From NCBI GenBank assembly GCA_964566025.1, contig CAZMHF010000012.1:1-44523 (forward strand): 44,523 bases of DNA, written 5' to 3'. Shown in pieces: positions 8,139-16,736 of this stretch. The stretch is from RGIG8306 sp964566025 (lineage in GTDB: Bacteria; Bacillota; Clostridia; Lachnospirales; Lachnospiraceae). The notes under the pieces are model-generated. The model made no database searches and was not told where the DNA came from. It saw only the letters and a program-made list of their open reading frames with translations. Positions within the stretch are counted from its first letter, which is position 1. The number at the start of each line of letters is the position of its first letter. Position numbers and translations under genes: made by a program.

Positions 8139-9109
8139 AACCAGTTATATTAGTTACAGCAATAGGAACAGCGACGGCGACGGCGATTGTTGTGGAGTTG
8201 AAAAAAACAAATAAGTATTATATAATTGGAGCAGACATCAATCCGAAAAATCAAGTGGCCACATCAAAAGATGTAGATGAATACCACGTGTTTCCAACAG
8301 CACTAAGTGAAAATTATTTGTCGTTTGTTTTAGATTTTTGCAAGGAGCATAATGTGGATTATTATTATGCCGTATTGGATAATGAAGTGGTTAAGGTGTC
8401 TAAACGCAGACAAGAGTTTTTGGACATAGGAACAAAAGTGTGTATGGCAAACTATGAGTTTTCAAAAACATGCCATTTCAAAAATACGTTCAATGATTGG
8501 GTTGATAGTAATGTACCTGAAATCGCAATTAAGACATATAGATGTTTTGATGAGATAAATGAAAATGCATTTCCTGTATTTATCAAGCCAGTAGAAGGAG
8601 TGGCAAGTAAGGGATGTAAGGAGATATCCACGCTCGAGAGACTTAAAGAAGAAGTTCCTCAAAAGAAATTCAATAAAGAAATTATTGTGCAAGAATGTAT
8701 TGTGGGTGAGATTCTTACAGTTGATTTAATTAGAAGTAAAACAACAATGCAAAAGGCTCAAATTCAGCGAAAAGAATTATTGCGAAATGCAAATGGTTGT
8801 GGTATCGCTGTTGAAATCATAAGAATTCCAGAATTAGAAGCAATATGTGACGAATTAATGGAGAAATTAGATCTAGATGGTGTTGCTAATGCAGAGTTTT
8901 TTTTCATTGAAAAAGAAAATGGACAAAAATTATTTAAAATCATAGAAATAAATCCACGCTTTTCAGCGGGAAGTAGATATTCATGCATGGCTGGAATCAA
9001 TACGGTGCTCAATGCAAAGCGTATTGCTGACGGAGAGGTTTGCGAATTTGGAGAAATTGCTGTTGGAAAGCATTTTGCCGAACGATATGAAGTATATCAA
9101 ATGGACTGA
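8135..9109 (+). CDS. ATP-grasp ligase, carbamoyl-phosphate-synthase-like
   Basis: The 324-residue protein has a Rossmann-like N-terminal domain, then an ATP-grasp fold. Visible parts are FPVFIKPVEGVASKGC for ATP contact, IIVQECIVGE for the hinge and IIEINPRFSAGS for the Mg-binding Asn/Glu/Arg signature. Such enzymes activate a carboxylate as acyl phosphate and couple it to an amine or similar nucleophile. In capsule loci this type often sits beside the initiating sugar transferase, as here (ATGA overlap), but its product is not established. Amide formation on the amino sugar made by the upstream enzymes is a possible role. Confidence 0.75.
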   Translation: MKPVILVTAIGTATATAIVVELKKTNKYYIIGADINPKNQVATSKDVDEYHVFPTALSENYLSFVLDFCKEHNVDYYYAVLDNEVVKVSKRRQEFLDIGTKVCMANYEFSKTCHFKNTFNDWVDSNVPEIAIKTYRCFDEINENAFPVFIKPVEGVASKGCKEISTLERLKEEVPQKKFNKEIIVQECIVGEILTVDLIRSKTTMQKAQIQRKELLRNANGCGIAVEIIRIPELEAICDELMEKLDLDGVANAEFFFIEKENGQKLFKIIEINPRFSAGSRYSCMAGINTVLNAKRIADGEVCEFGEIAVGKHFAERYEVYQMD

Positions 9110-9131
9110 GTGATGAAGGAGAGATTAAATA

Positions 9132-10427
9132 ATGATAACTACAAAAATCAAAGGAAAGAAACTGTTGTTGGTTGGAGGTCTTCATACAACGACAGATCTG
9201 ATAGACTTAGCTCATCGAAATGGAGTAAAAATAGCGGTTGCAGACCATAATAAAAATACATATGTGAAGCAGATCGCAGATGATGCTTATGACGTAAATG
9301 TTTATGACGAAGAAGCGATGATAGAATTATGTGAAAAAGAAAAATTCGATGGAATTATCACAGCATTTAATGAGCGTTTAGGAACAGTCGTAAGAGAATT
9401 AGGCGAAAAAGTCGGATTGCCATTTCCATTTACCGTTGAGCAAATGAAAATGAGTACAAATAAAAAATATTTTAAAAAAACATGTGTTAAATATGGTGTT
9501 CCAGTTCCAAAAGAATACAAAGTTGAATCAGTAGAGGATATTCAAAATAGCGATATTGAATATCCAGTGATTATAAAACCAGTGGATGGTGCAAGCTCTA
9601 TAGGAGTGACACCTTGTTTTGATAAAGACTCTTTAATCAAAGGATTTGAAAAAGCAAAAAAAGCATCACTTTCAGGTGATGCAATCATAGAACAGTATTT
9701 ACCGTATGATGAAATTAATCTTACCTATATTGCACAGGACGGAGATATACAGTTGGCTGCAATACATGATAGATACTTCAATACGGAGCAAAAAAGTGCC
9801 ACAAAAGCACCAGACCTCTACATATATCCGTCAAGGTATACGGACCTTATTTTAGAAAAGTACAACGAAAAAATCATATATATGCTTAAAGCTATTGGAA
9901 TTCAAAATGGATCATTGTTTATTCAAGCAGTTGTGAAGGACGAAGAACTATATTGTTATGAAGCGGGAATTCGCCTTAACGGATGCAAAACATATCAAAT
10001 TTTAGAATATGAGAATGATTATAATACGTTCGAACATTTAATGGAATTTGCCTTAACGGGCAGTATGGGCGAATACACAAAATTTAATCCCAAATTCAAA
10101 AGATGGTATGCGACAATCAATGTCTTAGGAGAGCCAGGCGGCACGATAGAAAGATATGAAGGCGAAAAAGAGTTATACACATATCCTTGGATGATTCATA
10201 TTGCGAAAAGATACAAAGAAGGAGAAACTATTCCTCCTGATTCTGCTGGAACTCTTGTGCAAGATACAACAAGGATTCATGTTGTAGCAGATACAAAAGA
10301 AGAATTAATGAAAAGAGTCGACAAAGTCAATGAGTTGTATAAGCTAATTGATCCAAATGGAAAGAATATTATTCTTACCCCGCACAGCACAAAAGAAGTA
10401 TTAGAAGTGTTGGATTACGAGCTGTAG
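9132..10427 (+). CDS. ATP-grasp ligase, second copy
   Basis: The 431-residue protein has a Rossmann-like N-terminus (KLLLVGGLHTTTDLIDLA) that resembles PurT/PurK-type enzymes. Its ATP-grasp core contains PVIIKPVDGASSIGV and IIEQYLPYDEIN; the acid-rich end is CYEAGIRLNGCKTY, in place of the usual EhNpR motif. A C-terminal domain of about 100 residues follows. It probably joins a carboxylate to an amine. It is clearly different from the ligase 22 bases upstream, so two separate ligations or a two-step assembly are possible. Its substrate is unknown. Confidence 0.72.
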   Translation: MITTKIKGKKLLLVGGLHTTTDLIDLAHRNGVKIAVADHNKNTYVKQIADDAYDVNVYDEEAMIELCEKEKFDGIITAFNERLGTVVRELGEKVGLPFPFTVEQMKMSTNKKYFKKTCVKYGVPVPKEYKVESVEDIQNSDIEYPVIIKPVDGASSIGVTPCFDKDSLIKGFEKAKKASLSGDAIIEQYLPYDEINLTYIAQDGDIQLAAIHDRYFNTEQKSATKAPDLYIYPSRYTDLILEKYNEKIIYMLKAIGIQNGSLFIQAVVKDEELYCYEAGIRLNGCKTYQILEYENDYNTFEHLMEFALTGSMGEYTKFNPKFKRWYATINVLGEPGGTIERYEGEKELYTYPWMIHIAKRYKEGETIPPDSAGTLVQDTTRIHVVADTKEELMKRVDKVNELYKLIDPNGKNIILTPHSTKEVLEVLDYEL

Positions 10428-10447
10428 AAAAACGAAAGGTTTTTAAA

Positions 10448-11341
10448 ATGCGCAAAATATTAATAACAGGAGCTAATGGGTATTTAGGAGGAATTGTTAC
10501 AAAAGAGATCATTTCAAACACCGATTACGGCGTACTAGCAATTGCAGAACTAGAAGAAGAATTGCTTGCTATGATTGATAGAATGGAGATTGGCCAAAAT
10601 CCTAAAGTGAGCATTATGACAAATTCTGAGTTATTTCGAGAAGATACAAAAATTGAAGATGTAGAAGGTGCTCTTCATTTAGCATTTGCTAGAGGTAATC
10701 ATCATGCCTCCGATATAGCAAGTAGCTTGGATTTTGCAAAAAAAGTATTTTGCAAATTATCAGATTGCCAGATCCCAAGAGTGATTAATATGTCGAGTCA
10801 AGGAATTTATGGGAATACGAAAGAGTATCGAAGTGAGGAGACTAGTCCAGCGCCAGAGACGAACTACACGATGGCAAAATATGCTTCGGAGCTTATTTTC
10901 AACGATAGTATGAAAAAAATCGCGTATCACACAAATTTACGATTAGACCTTGTTGCGCAAAGCCAAAATGTAATTAGAAGTTTGTGTAGGCAAGCACGTG
11001 AAGGGAAAATTAATTTAAGAGGGGGCAAACAGCAGTTTTCATTTATTGATGGAAATGATGTTGGGCGTGCTATTATTGCGATGCTTCAAAGAAATGAGAA
11101 ATGGGAGGAAGCATATAATGTGGGATGGAACCAACAACGATATACATTGATAGAGCTGGCAAATATTATTGCGGATGTTACAAAAGAGTTGGGGATGCCA
11201 TATCCAGAAATATATTTGGAAGAGCAGGATATTCATCTTTGCTCAGGAATGAATTCAAGTAAGTTTATTGAGCAGACTGGCTGGATGCCAACAAGGAGTC
11301 TCAAAATGACGGTGGGAGAAATCCTTAAAGGAGAAGAATAA
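10448..11341 (+). CDS. NAD(P)-dependent sugar epimerase/dehydratase (extended SDR)
   Basis: The 297-residue protein begins with ILITGANGYLGG (residues 4-15), the TGxxGxxG nucleotide-binding motif, and carries YTMAK near residue 140, the Tyr-x-x-x-Lys catalytic pair, with SSQGIYG as the serine motif. It is expected to oxidise, reduce, epimerise or dehydrate a nucleotide sugar of the polysaccharide pathway. The exact reaction cannot be assigned. It is tightly spaced between the ATP-grasp gene and the glycosyltransferase. Confidence 0.82.
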   Translation: MRKILITGANGYLGGIVTKEIISNTDYGVLAIAELEEELLAMIDRMEIGQNPKVSIMTNSELFREDTKIEDVEGALHLAFARGNHHASDIASSLDFAKKVFCKLSDCQIPRVINMSSQGIYGNTKEYRSEETSPAPETNYTMAKYASELIFNDSMKKIAYHTNLRLDLVAQSQNVIRSLCRQAREGKINLRGGKQQFSFIDGNDVGRAIIAMLQRNEKWEEAYNVGWNQQRYTLIELANIIADVTKELGMPYPEIYLEEQDIHLCSGMNSSKFIEQTGWMPTRSLKMTVGEILKGEE

Positions 11342-11351
11342 GGAGATGGAC

Positions 11352-12401
11352 ATGACAAAAATTAGTATTATCGTTCCCGTATATAATGTGGAACAATATA
11401 TAGACAAATGCTTAGAATCTTTAGTTAACCAAACATTTCGGGATATTGAAATCATTATTGTTGATGATGGATCGCCTGATAATAGTTCTGCAATTTACAA
11501 TCGATATGCAGAACGTGATCAACGAATTAAAGTCGTCAAAAAAGAGAACGCAGGTGTTTCTGAAGCAAGAAATACGGGTATGGAAGTAGCAACGGGCGAG
11601 TTTTTCATGTTCGTTGATTCAGATGATTGGCTTCCATTGGATAGTTGCGAGATTCTTTATTCACAATATGAAAAAACACAAGCTGATATGATTTTGGCAG
11701 ACACCTATCTAGTTATTAACGGGAAAATCCAAAAAAACGATGTCTTCAGCGAAGCGTTTACAACAACGGATTTGAATTTTTTAAAAGCATATCAAAAAAC
11801 TTGCATTGGATATTGCTATAATCCAAAGCCAGCGATCAAATGGAATATTCCAGGATTGGGTAGCCCATGGAATAAATTATTTAAGGCTTCTATTATTCGA
11901 GAAAACAACTTGAAATTTGATCAATACGTAAAAGGAATTTACGATGATAATTTATTTACACTTTATTATTTGTCTAATATCAAATCTCTTAGTTATGTAA
12001 AACGACCTGTTTATTATTTTCGTTTAGTTGATGGATCATTGACTCAGGGATATAAAGCAAATACGTTGGATATTAATGAGCGTATTTTTACTAGAATCAA
12101 TGATTTTATGGAGTCAACGAACGATAAAAAATATTTCATGGAAGCATTTTATGTATATGTTATTCGTCGATTCTCAAAATCAATGAACGTATATTTTTTC
12201 GCAAATAACAATACAAAGACGAAGAAGGAAGTTTTTTCAGAATTAAAGAAGGTTATGAATTCAGAGCCTTATAAAACGGCAGTTAAGAATGTTGATAGTA
12301 GCCGATTACTGAAAAATCACAAGGTTGTAACAATGATAGCGCGACTTCAATCTCCAAGAATTATGTGGTGGTGCCTTAAAATCAAAAGACGATTTTCATA
12401 G
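11352..12401 (+). CDS. Glycosyltransferase family 2
   Basis: The 349-residue GT-A enzyme has the N-terminal motifs IIVPVYNVEQYI, IIVDDGSPDN and FVDSDDW, where the last is the DxD metal site. It adds one sugar of the repeat unit on the cytoplasmic side. The ATG at 11352 is preferred to that at 11346 because AAGGAG ends right next to the earlier codon but six bases before the later one. This is the only glycosyltransferase besides the initiating enzyme, so a disaccharide repeat is implied unless others lie elsewhere. Confidence 0.9.
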   Translation: MTKISIIVPVYNVEQYIDKCLESLVNQTFRDIEIIIVDDGSPDNSSAIYNRYAERDQRIKVVKKENAGVSEARNTGMEVATGEFFMFVDSDDWLPLDSCEILYSQYEKTQADMILADTYLVINGKIQKNDVFSEAFTTTDLNFLKAYQKTCIGYCYNPKPAIKWNIPGLGSPWNKLFKASIIRENNLKFDQYVKGIYDDNLFTLYYLSNIKSLSYVKRPVYYFRLVDGSLTQGYKANTLDINERIFTRINDFMESTNDKKYFMEAFYVYVIRRFSKSMNVYFFANNNTKTKKEVFSELKKVMNSEPYKTAVKNVDSSRLLKNHKVVTMIARLQSPRIMWWCLKIKRRFS

Positions 12402-12436
12402 TTTGTAATACAATAGAAATTGGTAAAGGGGGAAAT

Positions 12437-13627
12437 ATGAATAAAGAAAAAGCGAAAGCATTATTGACGCAAGAGTTTCTGTATATTAGCGCCTTTAGTT
12501 TAATTGTGTTTTGCTCTTTTTACGATACAACAACATTAAAGGAAATTTTAAATTTAAAGCCTCTTCACATGGTTGCAAGAGTTTATTTAGCAATAGCCCT
12601 ATTGTATAAATGTTTGTGGTTGGATAAATACAAAAAGCAGGACCTAATTAAAATGGCCGTTATTTTATTTGTTTCTGCAATTGCTGTTTTATTGAGTCGA
12701 AGGGGAGCGCTATTTGACTATGTTTTGTTGTTGGTAGGAGCGCGAAATATTAATCCCAAAAAAATATTAAAAGCGTATTTGGTGATAGCTATCCCGCTTA
12801 TTGTGTTGGCGTTTCTTTGCAGTAATTTTGGATTGATAGAGAATTTTACAATCAAAAGAAGGGGTAGTACATCAATACGCAATTCGTTTGGCATTGTTTA
12901 CCCTACAGATTTTGCAGCGCATATTTTTTACATCATTCTTTCTCTTTTATATATAAAGAAACGAAAAATGCAATACTATGATGTGCTAGTTATTCTACTT
13001 ATTGTGATATTGTTAGATAAGTTTTGCAATGCTAGGATATCAGAGGTGATGATTCTTCTTGCAGGAATACTATTTTTTGTGTTGGATTATAAAGAAAAGA
13101 TTTTCAACAATAAAATATTTCCGAAGGTTGTGAAGGCGTTTAGTGGCGTATTGGCATTAACATCAATTTTCTTGCCTCTCTTATATAGTACCTCAAATGA
13201 AATAATGGTATTAATAGATGAGAAGTTGCTCAATGGGAGGTTTTTTATGGCAAAAAGAGTCATCGATATGTACGGTTATTCATTGTTTGGACAAAAAATA
13301 GTCATGCAGGGCGATGGATATAAGACATATCAATACGACGCTAATTTGGGAAAAACATATATTGATAGTGCATATTTGCAAATAGCGTTGTTATATGGGT
13401 TTGTTTTTCTTGTGCTTTTATTGATTGCCATTTCGATTTATATCGACAAAAGCTATAAAAAGGGCGATATAAAAATGATACTAGTGATATTTTTGATTTT
13501 ATGCTCCTGTTTCCATAATCAATATTTGATTATCATTGCATATAATCCATTTACGATAATGATGGGAACAAGTATCTTTGGAGGAAAGAATCCCCGAAAT
13601 ACTAAAAGGGAGAGTTTCAAAGAATGA
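12437..13627 (+). CDS. O-antigen/polysaccharide polymerase-like membrane protein (Wzy-like)
   Basis: The 396-residue protein has about ten hydrophobic helices and a larger loop around residues 240-310, the usual plan of Wzy polymerases, which are too divergent for motif-level proof. Its position between a glycosyltransferase and a flippase in a polysaccharide locus is the main support. It should join lipid-linked repeats outside the membrane. AAAGGGGG precedes the ATG, and the gene overlaps the flippase gene by four bases. Confidence 0.7.
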   Translation: MNKEKAKALLTQEFLYISAFSLIVFCSFYDTTTLKEILNLKPLHMVARVYLAIALLYKCLWLDKYKKQDLIKMAVILFVSAIAVLLSRRGALFDYVLLLVGARNINPKKILKAYLVIAIPLIVLAFLCSNFGLIENFTIKRRGSTSIRNSFGIVYPTDFAAHIFYIILSLLYIKKRKMQYYDVLVILLIVILLDKFCNARISEVMILLAGILFFVLDYKEKIFNNKIFPKVVKAFSGVLALTSIFLPLLYSTSNEIMVLIDEKLLNGRFFMAKRVIDMYGYSLFGQKIVMQGDGYKTYQYDANLGKTYIDSAYLQIALLYGFVFLVLLLIAISIYIDKSYKKGDIKMILVIFLILCSCFHNQYLIIIAYNPFTIMMGTSIFGGKNPRNTKRESFKE

Positions 13628-15075
13628 CAAAGCAAAATAAACTGGCTCGAAACTTTGCATATAATACATTATACCAAGTGTTAGTTTTAATTGCCCCATT
13701 GATTACAACGCCATATATTTCGAGAGTATTAGGCGTAACGGGAATTGGAATTTATTCATATGCACAGTCAATAGCCATGTACTTCGTGCTTTTAGGCGCT
13801 GTAGGAACAACGTTATACGGGCAAAGAGAAATTGCGTGTGTACAAGACGATCCGGTAAAAAGAACGCGGGTATTTTGGCAGATTACGATATTTCGAGCGA
13901 TCACAACCATAGGATTTTCAGTCATTTATTATGTTATATTTGCTATGCGCGGTGAATATTCAGTGATTTATCAAATTCTGATGTTGGAAGTATTGGCTAC
14001 CGCTTTTGATGTTTCATGGTTTTTCATGGGATTAGAGAATTTCAAGCTTACGGTTATTAGGAATTCCATTATTAAAATATGCGGAATCGTGTTAGTGTTT
14101 GTTTTTGTTAAGACACCGGAGGATGTCCCACTTTATACTTGGTGCCTAACGCTCCCTATTTTGATAGGGAATATTAGTTTATGGTTTAATTTAAAAAAGT
14201 ATCTAGTGAGATTAAAAGAGTCTGTATTTTGCGGAATGACGAAACACATAAAACCCATTTTGATTTTATTTGTGCCACAAGTTGCCTCGGAAGTGTATCT
14301 TGTTTTGGATAAAACAATGCTAGGTTTGCTTTCGTCGAATATTGATCAAGTCGGATTTTATACGCAAGCACAAAAAATCGTTAAAATTGTGCTCATGCTT
14401 GTAACTTCGCTAGGAACCGTCATGCTTCCAGCGATGTCGGCAGCATTTGTAAAAGGTAAAAAAGATGAAATTGAACAGAGCATTAAAAAGTCATTTCAAT
14501 TTATTTTCTTATTGGCATTTGCTTTGTTTTTTGGATTATTAGCGGTTGCACCTAGATTTGTTCCTTTGTTTTTTGGTCCTGGATATGATGAAGTTGTGCC
14601 TCTTATGGCAATGAGCGCTCCGCTTTTAATTGTAATAGGAATTAGCAATGTAATAGGAAAACAATTTTTACTACCAACAAAACAGCAAAAAAGCTATACC
14701 CTTTCTATTGTTGCTGGAGCAGGTGTGAATTTTGTTTTAAACCTAATATTGATTTATTTTGCCGATGCTATTGGAGCTACAATTGCAACAGTGATGGCAG
14801 AAATTGCAGTGACAGTTGTACAGGTGTGGTGTGTTAGAAAACAGTTACCATTGAAAGAATGCTTTAGACCAAGTATTCGATATTTTTTCTTGGGAATGGG
14901 GATGTTTGTTCCTGTCTATTTACTCGGAAAAGTGTTACCACAAGGTGTACTGTCATTAGGGATTATGATTGTGGCAGGGGCAATGTTCTTCCTGGTGGAA
15001 TTGCTTATATCAAAAGATCCAATGCTAGATATGGCGGTTCGTATAATAAAAAAGAAAACAAAAAACAAACAGTAG
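13624..15075 (+). CDS. Polysaccharide flippase (Wzx, MOP superfamily)
   Basis: The 483-residue protein has about 12-14 membrane helices. Its N-terminus (LARNFAYNTLYQVLVLIAPLI) and the TPYISRVLG segment are typical of the PST/Wzx family. It moves undecaprenyl-linked repeats across the membrane to the polymerase encoded immediately upstream. Confidence 0.9.
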   Translation: MTKQNKLARNFAYNTLYQVLVLIAPLITTPYISRVLGVTGIGIYSYAQSIAMYFVLLGAVGTTLYGQREIACVQDDPVKRTRVFWQITIFRAITTIGFSVIYYVIFAMRGEYSVIYQILMLEVLATAFDVSWFFMGLENFKLTVIRNSIIKICGIVLVFVFVKTPEDVPLYTWCLTLPILIGNISLWFNLKKYLVRLKESVFCGMTKHIKPILILFVPQVASEVYLVLDKTMLGLLSSNIDQVGFYTQAQKIVKIVLMLVTSLGTVMLPAMSAAFVKGKKDEIEQSIKKSFQFIFLLAFALFFGLLAVAPRFVPLFFGPGYDEVVPLMAMSAPLLIVIGISNVIGKQFLLPTKQQKSYTLSIVAGAGVNFVLNLILIYFADAIGATIATVMAEIAVTVVQVWCVRKQLPLKECFRPSIRYFFLGMGMFVPVYLLGKVLPQGVLSLGIMIVAGAMFFLVELLISKDPMLDMAVRIIKKKTKNKQ

Positions 15076-15123
15076 AATGAATTATATATTCCTTCGAAAA
15101 GAATAATAAGGAGAATGGATAGC

Positions 15124-16236
15124 ATGTATGATTATTTAGTTGTTGGTTCTGGTCTTTATGGAGCGATTTTTGCTCATGAAGCAAAAAAGGCAGGGAAAAT
15201 GGTATTAGTCGTAGAAAAAAGAAATAATGTGGGTGGTAATATTTACACGGAAAAGGTAGAAGGCATTCATGTTCATAAATATGGAGCGCATATTTTTCAT
15301 ACGAACAATAAAAAAGTATGGGACTATATTACGCAGTTTGCAACATTTAATCGCTTCACGAATTCGCCAATTGCAAATTATAAGGGTGAGATTTATTCAA
15401 TGCCATTTAATATGTATACGTTTAATAAGATGTGGGGCGTAGCAACACCAGAAGAAGCACAAAAGGAAATTCAAAAACAGAGAGCAGAAATTAAGGGCGA
15501 GCCACAAAATCTTGAGGAACAAGCAATTTCATTGGTCGGAAGAGATGTGTACGAAAAATTAATTAAGGGCTATACGGAAAAACAATGGGGAAGAAGTTGC
15601 AAAGAGTTGCCGTCATTTATTATTAAGAGATTGCCGGTTCGTTTAACATATGACAACAACTATTTTAATGCATTATACCAAGGTATCCCTGTGGGCGGTT
15701 ACACAAAAATGATTGCGTGTTTGCTTGATGGAATTGAAGTGAAATTAAATACGGATTATCTTGAAAAGAAAGAAGAGTTGAATGCACTTGCAAAAAAAGT
15801 AGTTTATACAGGAGCGATTGATGCATACTTTGATTATACACTTGGAAATCTAGAATATCGATCAGTACGTTTTGAGGAAGAGCTATTGAATTATCCTAAT
15901 TTTCAAGGAAATGCAGCGGTGAATTTTACGGATAAAGAAACACCATGGACTAGAATTATCGAACACAAATGGTTTGAATTTGGAAAAGATGAAAATGGAG
16001 AGGATTTGCCAAAAACGATTATTAGTCGAGAATATAGCTCAGAGTGGAAACCAGGCGATGAACCATACTATCCTGTGAATGACGAAAAGAACGGGATGCT
16101 TTATGAGGAGTACAAAAAAATGGCTGAGACGGAGGAGAAAGTAATTTTTGGAGGTCGTCTTGGAGAATATAAATATTATGATATGGATATGACTATCGCA
16201 GCTGTCCTTGATATGTGCGAAGAAGAATTGAAATAA
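15124..16236 (+). CDS. glf: UDP-galactopyranose mutase
   Basis: The 370-residue flavoenzyme interconverts UDP-galactopyranose and UDP-galactofuranose. DYLVVGSGLYGAIFAHEA at the N-terminus is the FAD-binding motif. KYGAHIFHTNN, YTEKQWGR and the RIPVGGYTKM-like segment (seen as GIPVGGYTKM) match the family, as does the length. An ATG at 15115 is only two bases from the AAGGAG site, so the ATG at 15124 is more likely. It closes the polysaccharide operon and implies galactofuranose in the polymer. Confidence 0.95.
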   Translation: MYDYLVVGSGLYGAIFAHEAKKAGKMVLVVEKRNNVGGNIYTEKVEGIHVHKYGAHIFHTNNKKVWDYITQFATFNRFTNSPIANYKGEIYSMPFNMYTFNKMWGVATPEEAQKEIQKQRAEIKGEPQNLEEQAISLVGRDVYEKLIKGYTEKQWGRSCKELPSFIIKRLPVRLTYDNNYFNALYQGIPVGGYTKMIACLLDGIEVKLNTDYLEKKEELNALAKKVVYTGAIDAYFDYTLGNLEYRSVRFEEELLNYPNFQGNAAVNFTDKETPWTRIIEHKWFEFGKDENGEDLPKTIISREYSSEWKPGDEPYYPVNDEKNGMLYEEYKKMAETEEKVIFGGRLGEYKYYDMDMTIAAVLDMCEEELK

Positions 16237-16250
16237 AAATAGCAACAAAA

Positions 16251-16282
16251 AAACACATCTGATTCAATCAGATGTGTTTTTT
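16251..16282. terminator. Strong intrinsic terminator after glf
   Basis: A 14-base arm AAACACATCTGATT is matched by its exact reverse complement at 16266-16279 and flanked by A and T tracts. It can end the polysaccharide operon on the plus strand and the small membrane-protein gene on the minus strand. Confidence 0.93.
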
Positions 16283-16288
16283 GTGAAC

Positions 16289-16516
16289 TTAAATCTTCTT
16301 TAAGAAATTTAAAACAGCTAATACAATTCCTACAATAACATAAATCTCAACGATGAGACCTAGAATTCCGCAGATGATACCAACCACTGGGATTTTTGCA
16401 AGAAGGCCAATTAAAACGCCCATGATAGCACCAACTACAATGTAAATAATAATGTTGACAACTAGATCAACTACTCCGCTTCCGCGGAAACTAACAGGAA
16501 AATAATTTTTAAACAT
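16289..16516 (-). CDS. Small hydrophobic membrane protein
   Basis: The 75-residue protein is not recognised. After about 18 mostly polar residues it has two long glycine- and valine-rich hydrophobic segments (about 20-42 and 46-70) and ends in LKKI, so it should span the membrane twice or more. AAAGGAGACAG before the ATG and an excellent promoter show that it is a real, independently transcribed gene. It lies between the polysaccharide operon and the acylation operon but is oriented against both. Confidence 0.75.
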   Translation of the reverse strand: MFKNYFPVSFRGSGVVDLVVNIIIYIVVGAIMGVLIGLLAKIPVVGIICGILGLIVEIYVIVGIVLAVLNFLKKI

Positions 16517-16546
16517 AACTGTCTCCTTTTCTAATTTGATGGGAAT

Positions 16547-16575
16547 AGTATAGCAAAAAAAAGGCCTTACTTCAA
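16547..16575 (-). promoter_or_regulatory. Promoter of the small membrane-protein gene
   Basis: On the minus strand TTGAAG is followed after 17 bases by TATACT, about 30 bases before the start codon. Confidence 0.8.
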
Positions 16576-16662
16576 GAGAAACTCAATTTATTTATACATA
16601 TTTGAGAAATGCATTAGTAATTAATTAATTGTTTATTTATTAGGGTGGCCTTCCATTTTCGA

Positions 16663-16691
16663 TTGTATTAAATGGGTGAATGTGCTACCAT
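16663..16691 (+). promoter_or_regulatory. Candidate promoter of the acylation operon
   Basis: TTGTAT is followed after 17 bases by TACCAT, with a TGC extension before the -10. The expected start point is about 40 bases before the SGNH gene. Confidence 0.55.
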
Positions 16692-16736
16692 AAAAAGGAT
16701 TCAAAAATATTAACAATGGTATTGGAGATAAAATAG

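Noticed and set aside
5774..16236. Horizontally acquired island with mobile-element borders
   Set aside because: No integrase, transposase, tRNA or flanking direct repeat was found; composition looks similar to the neighbours by eye.
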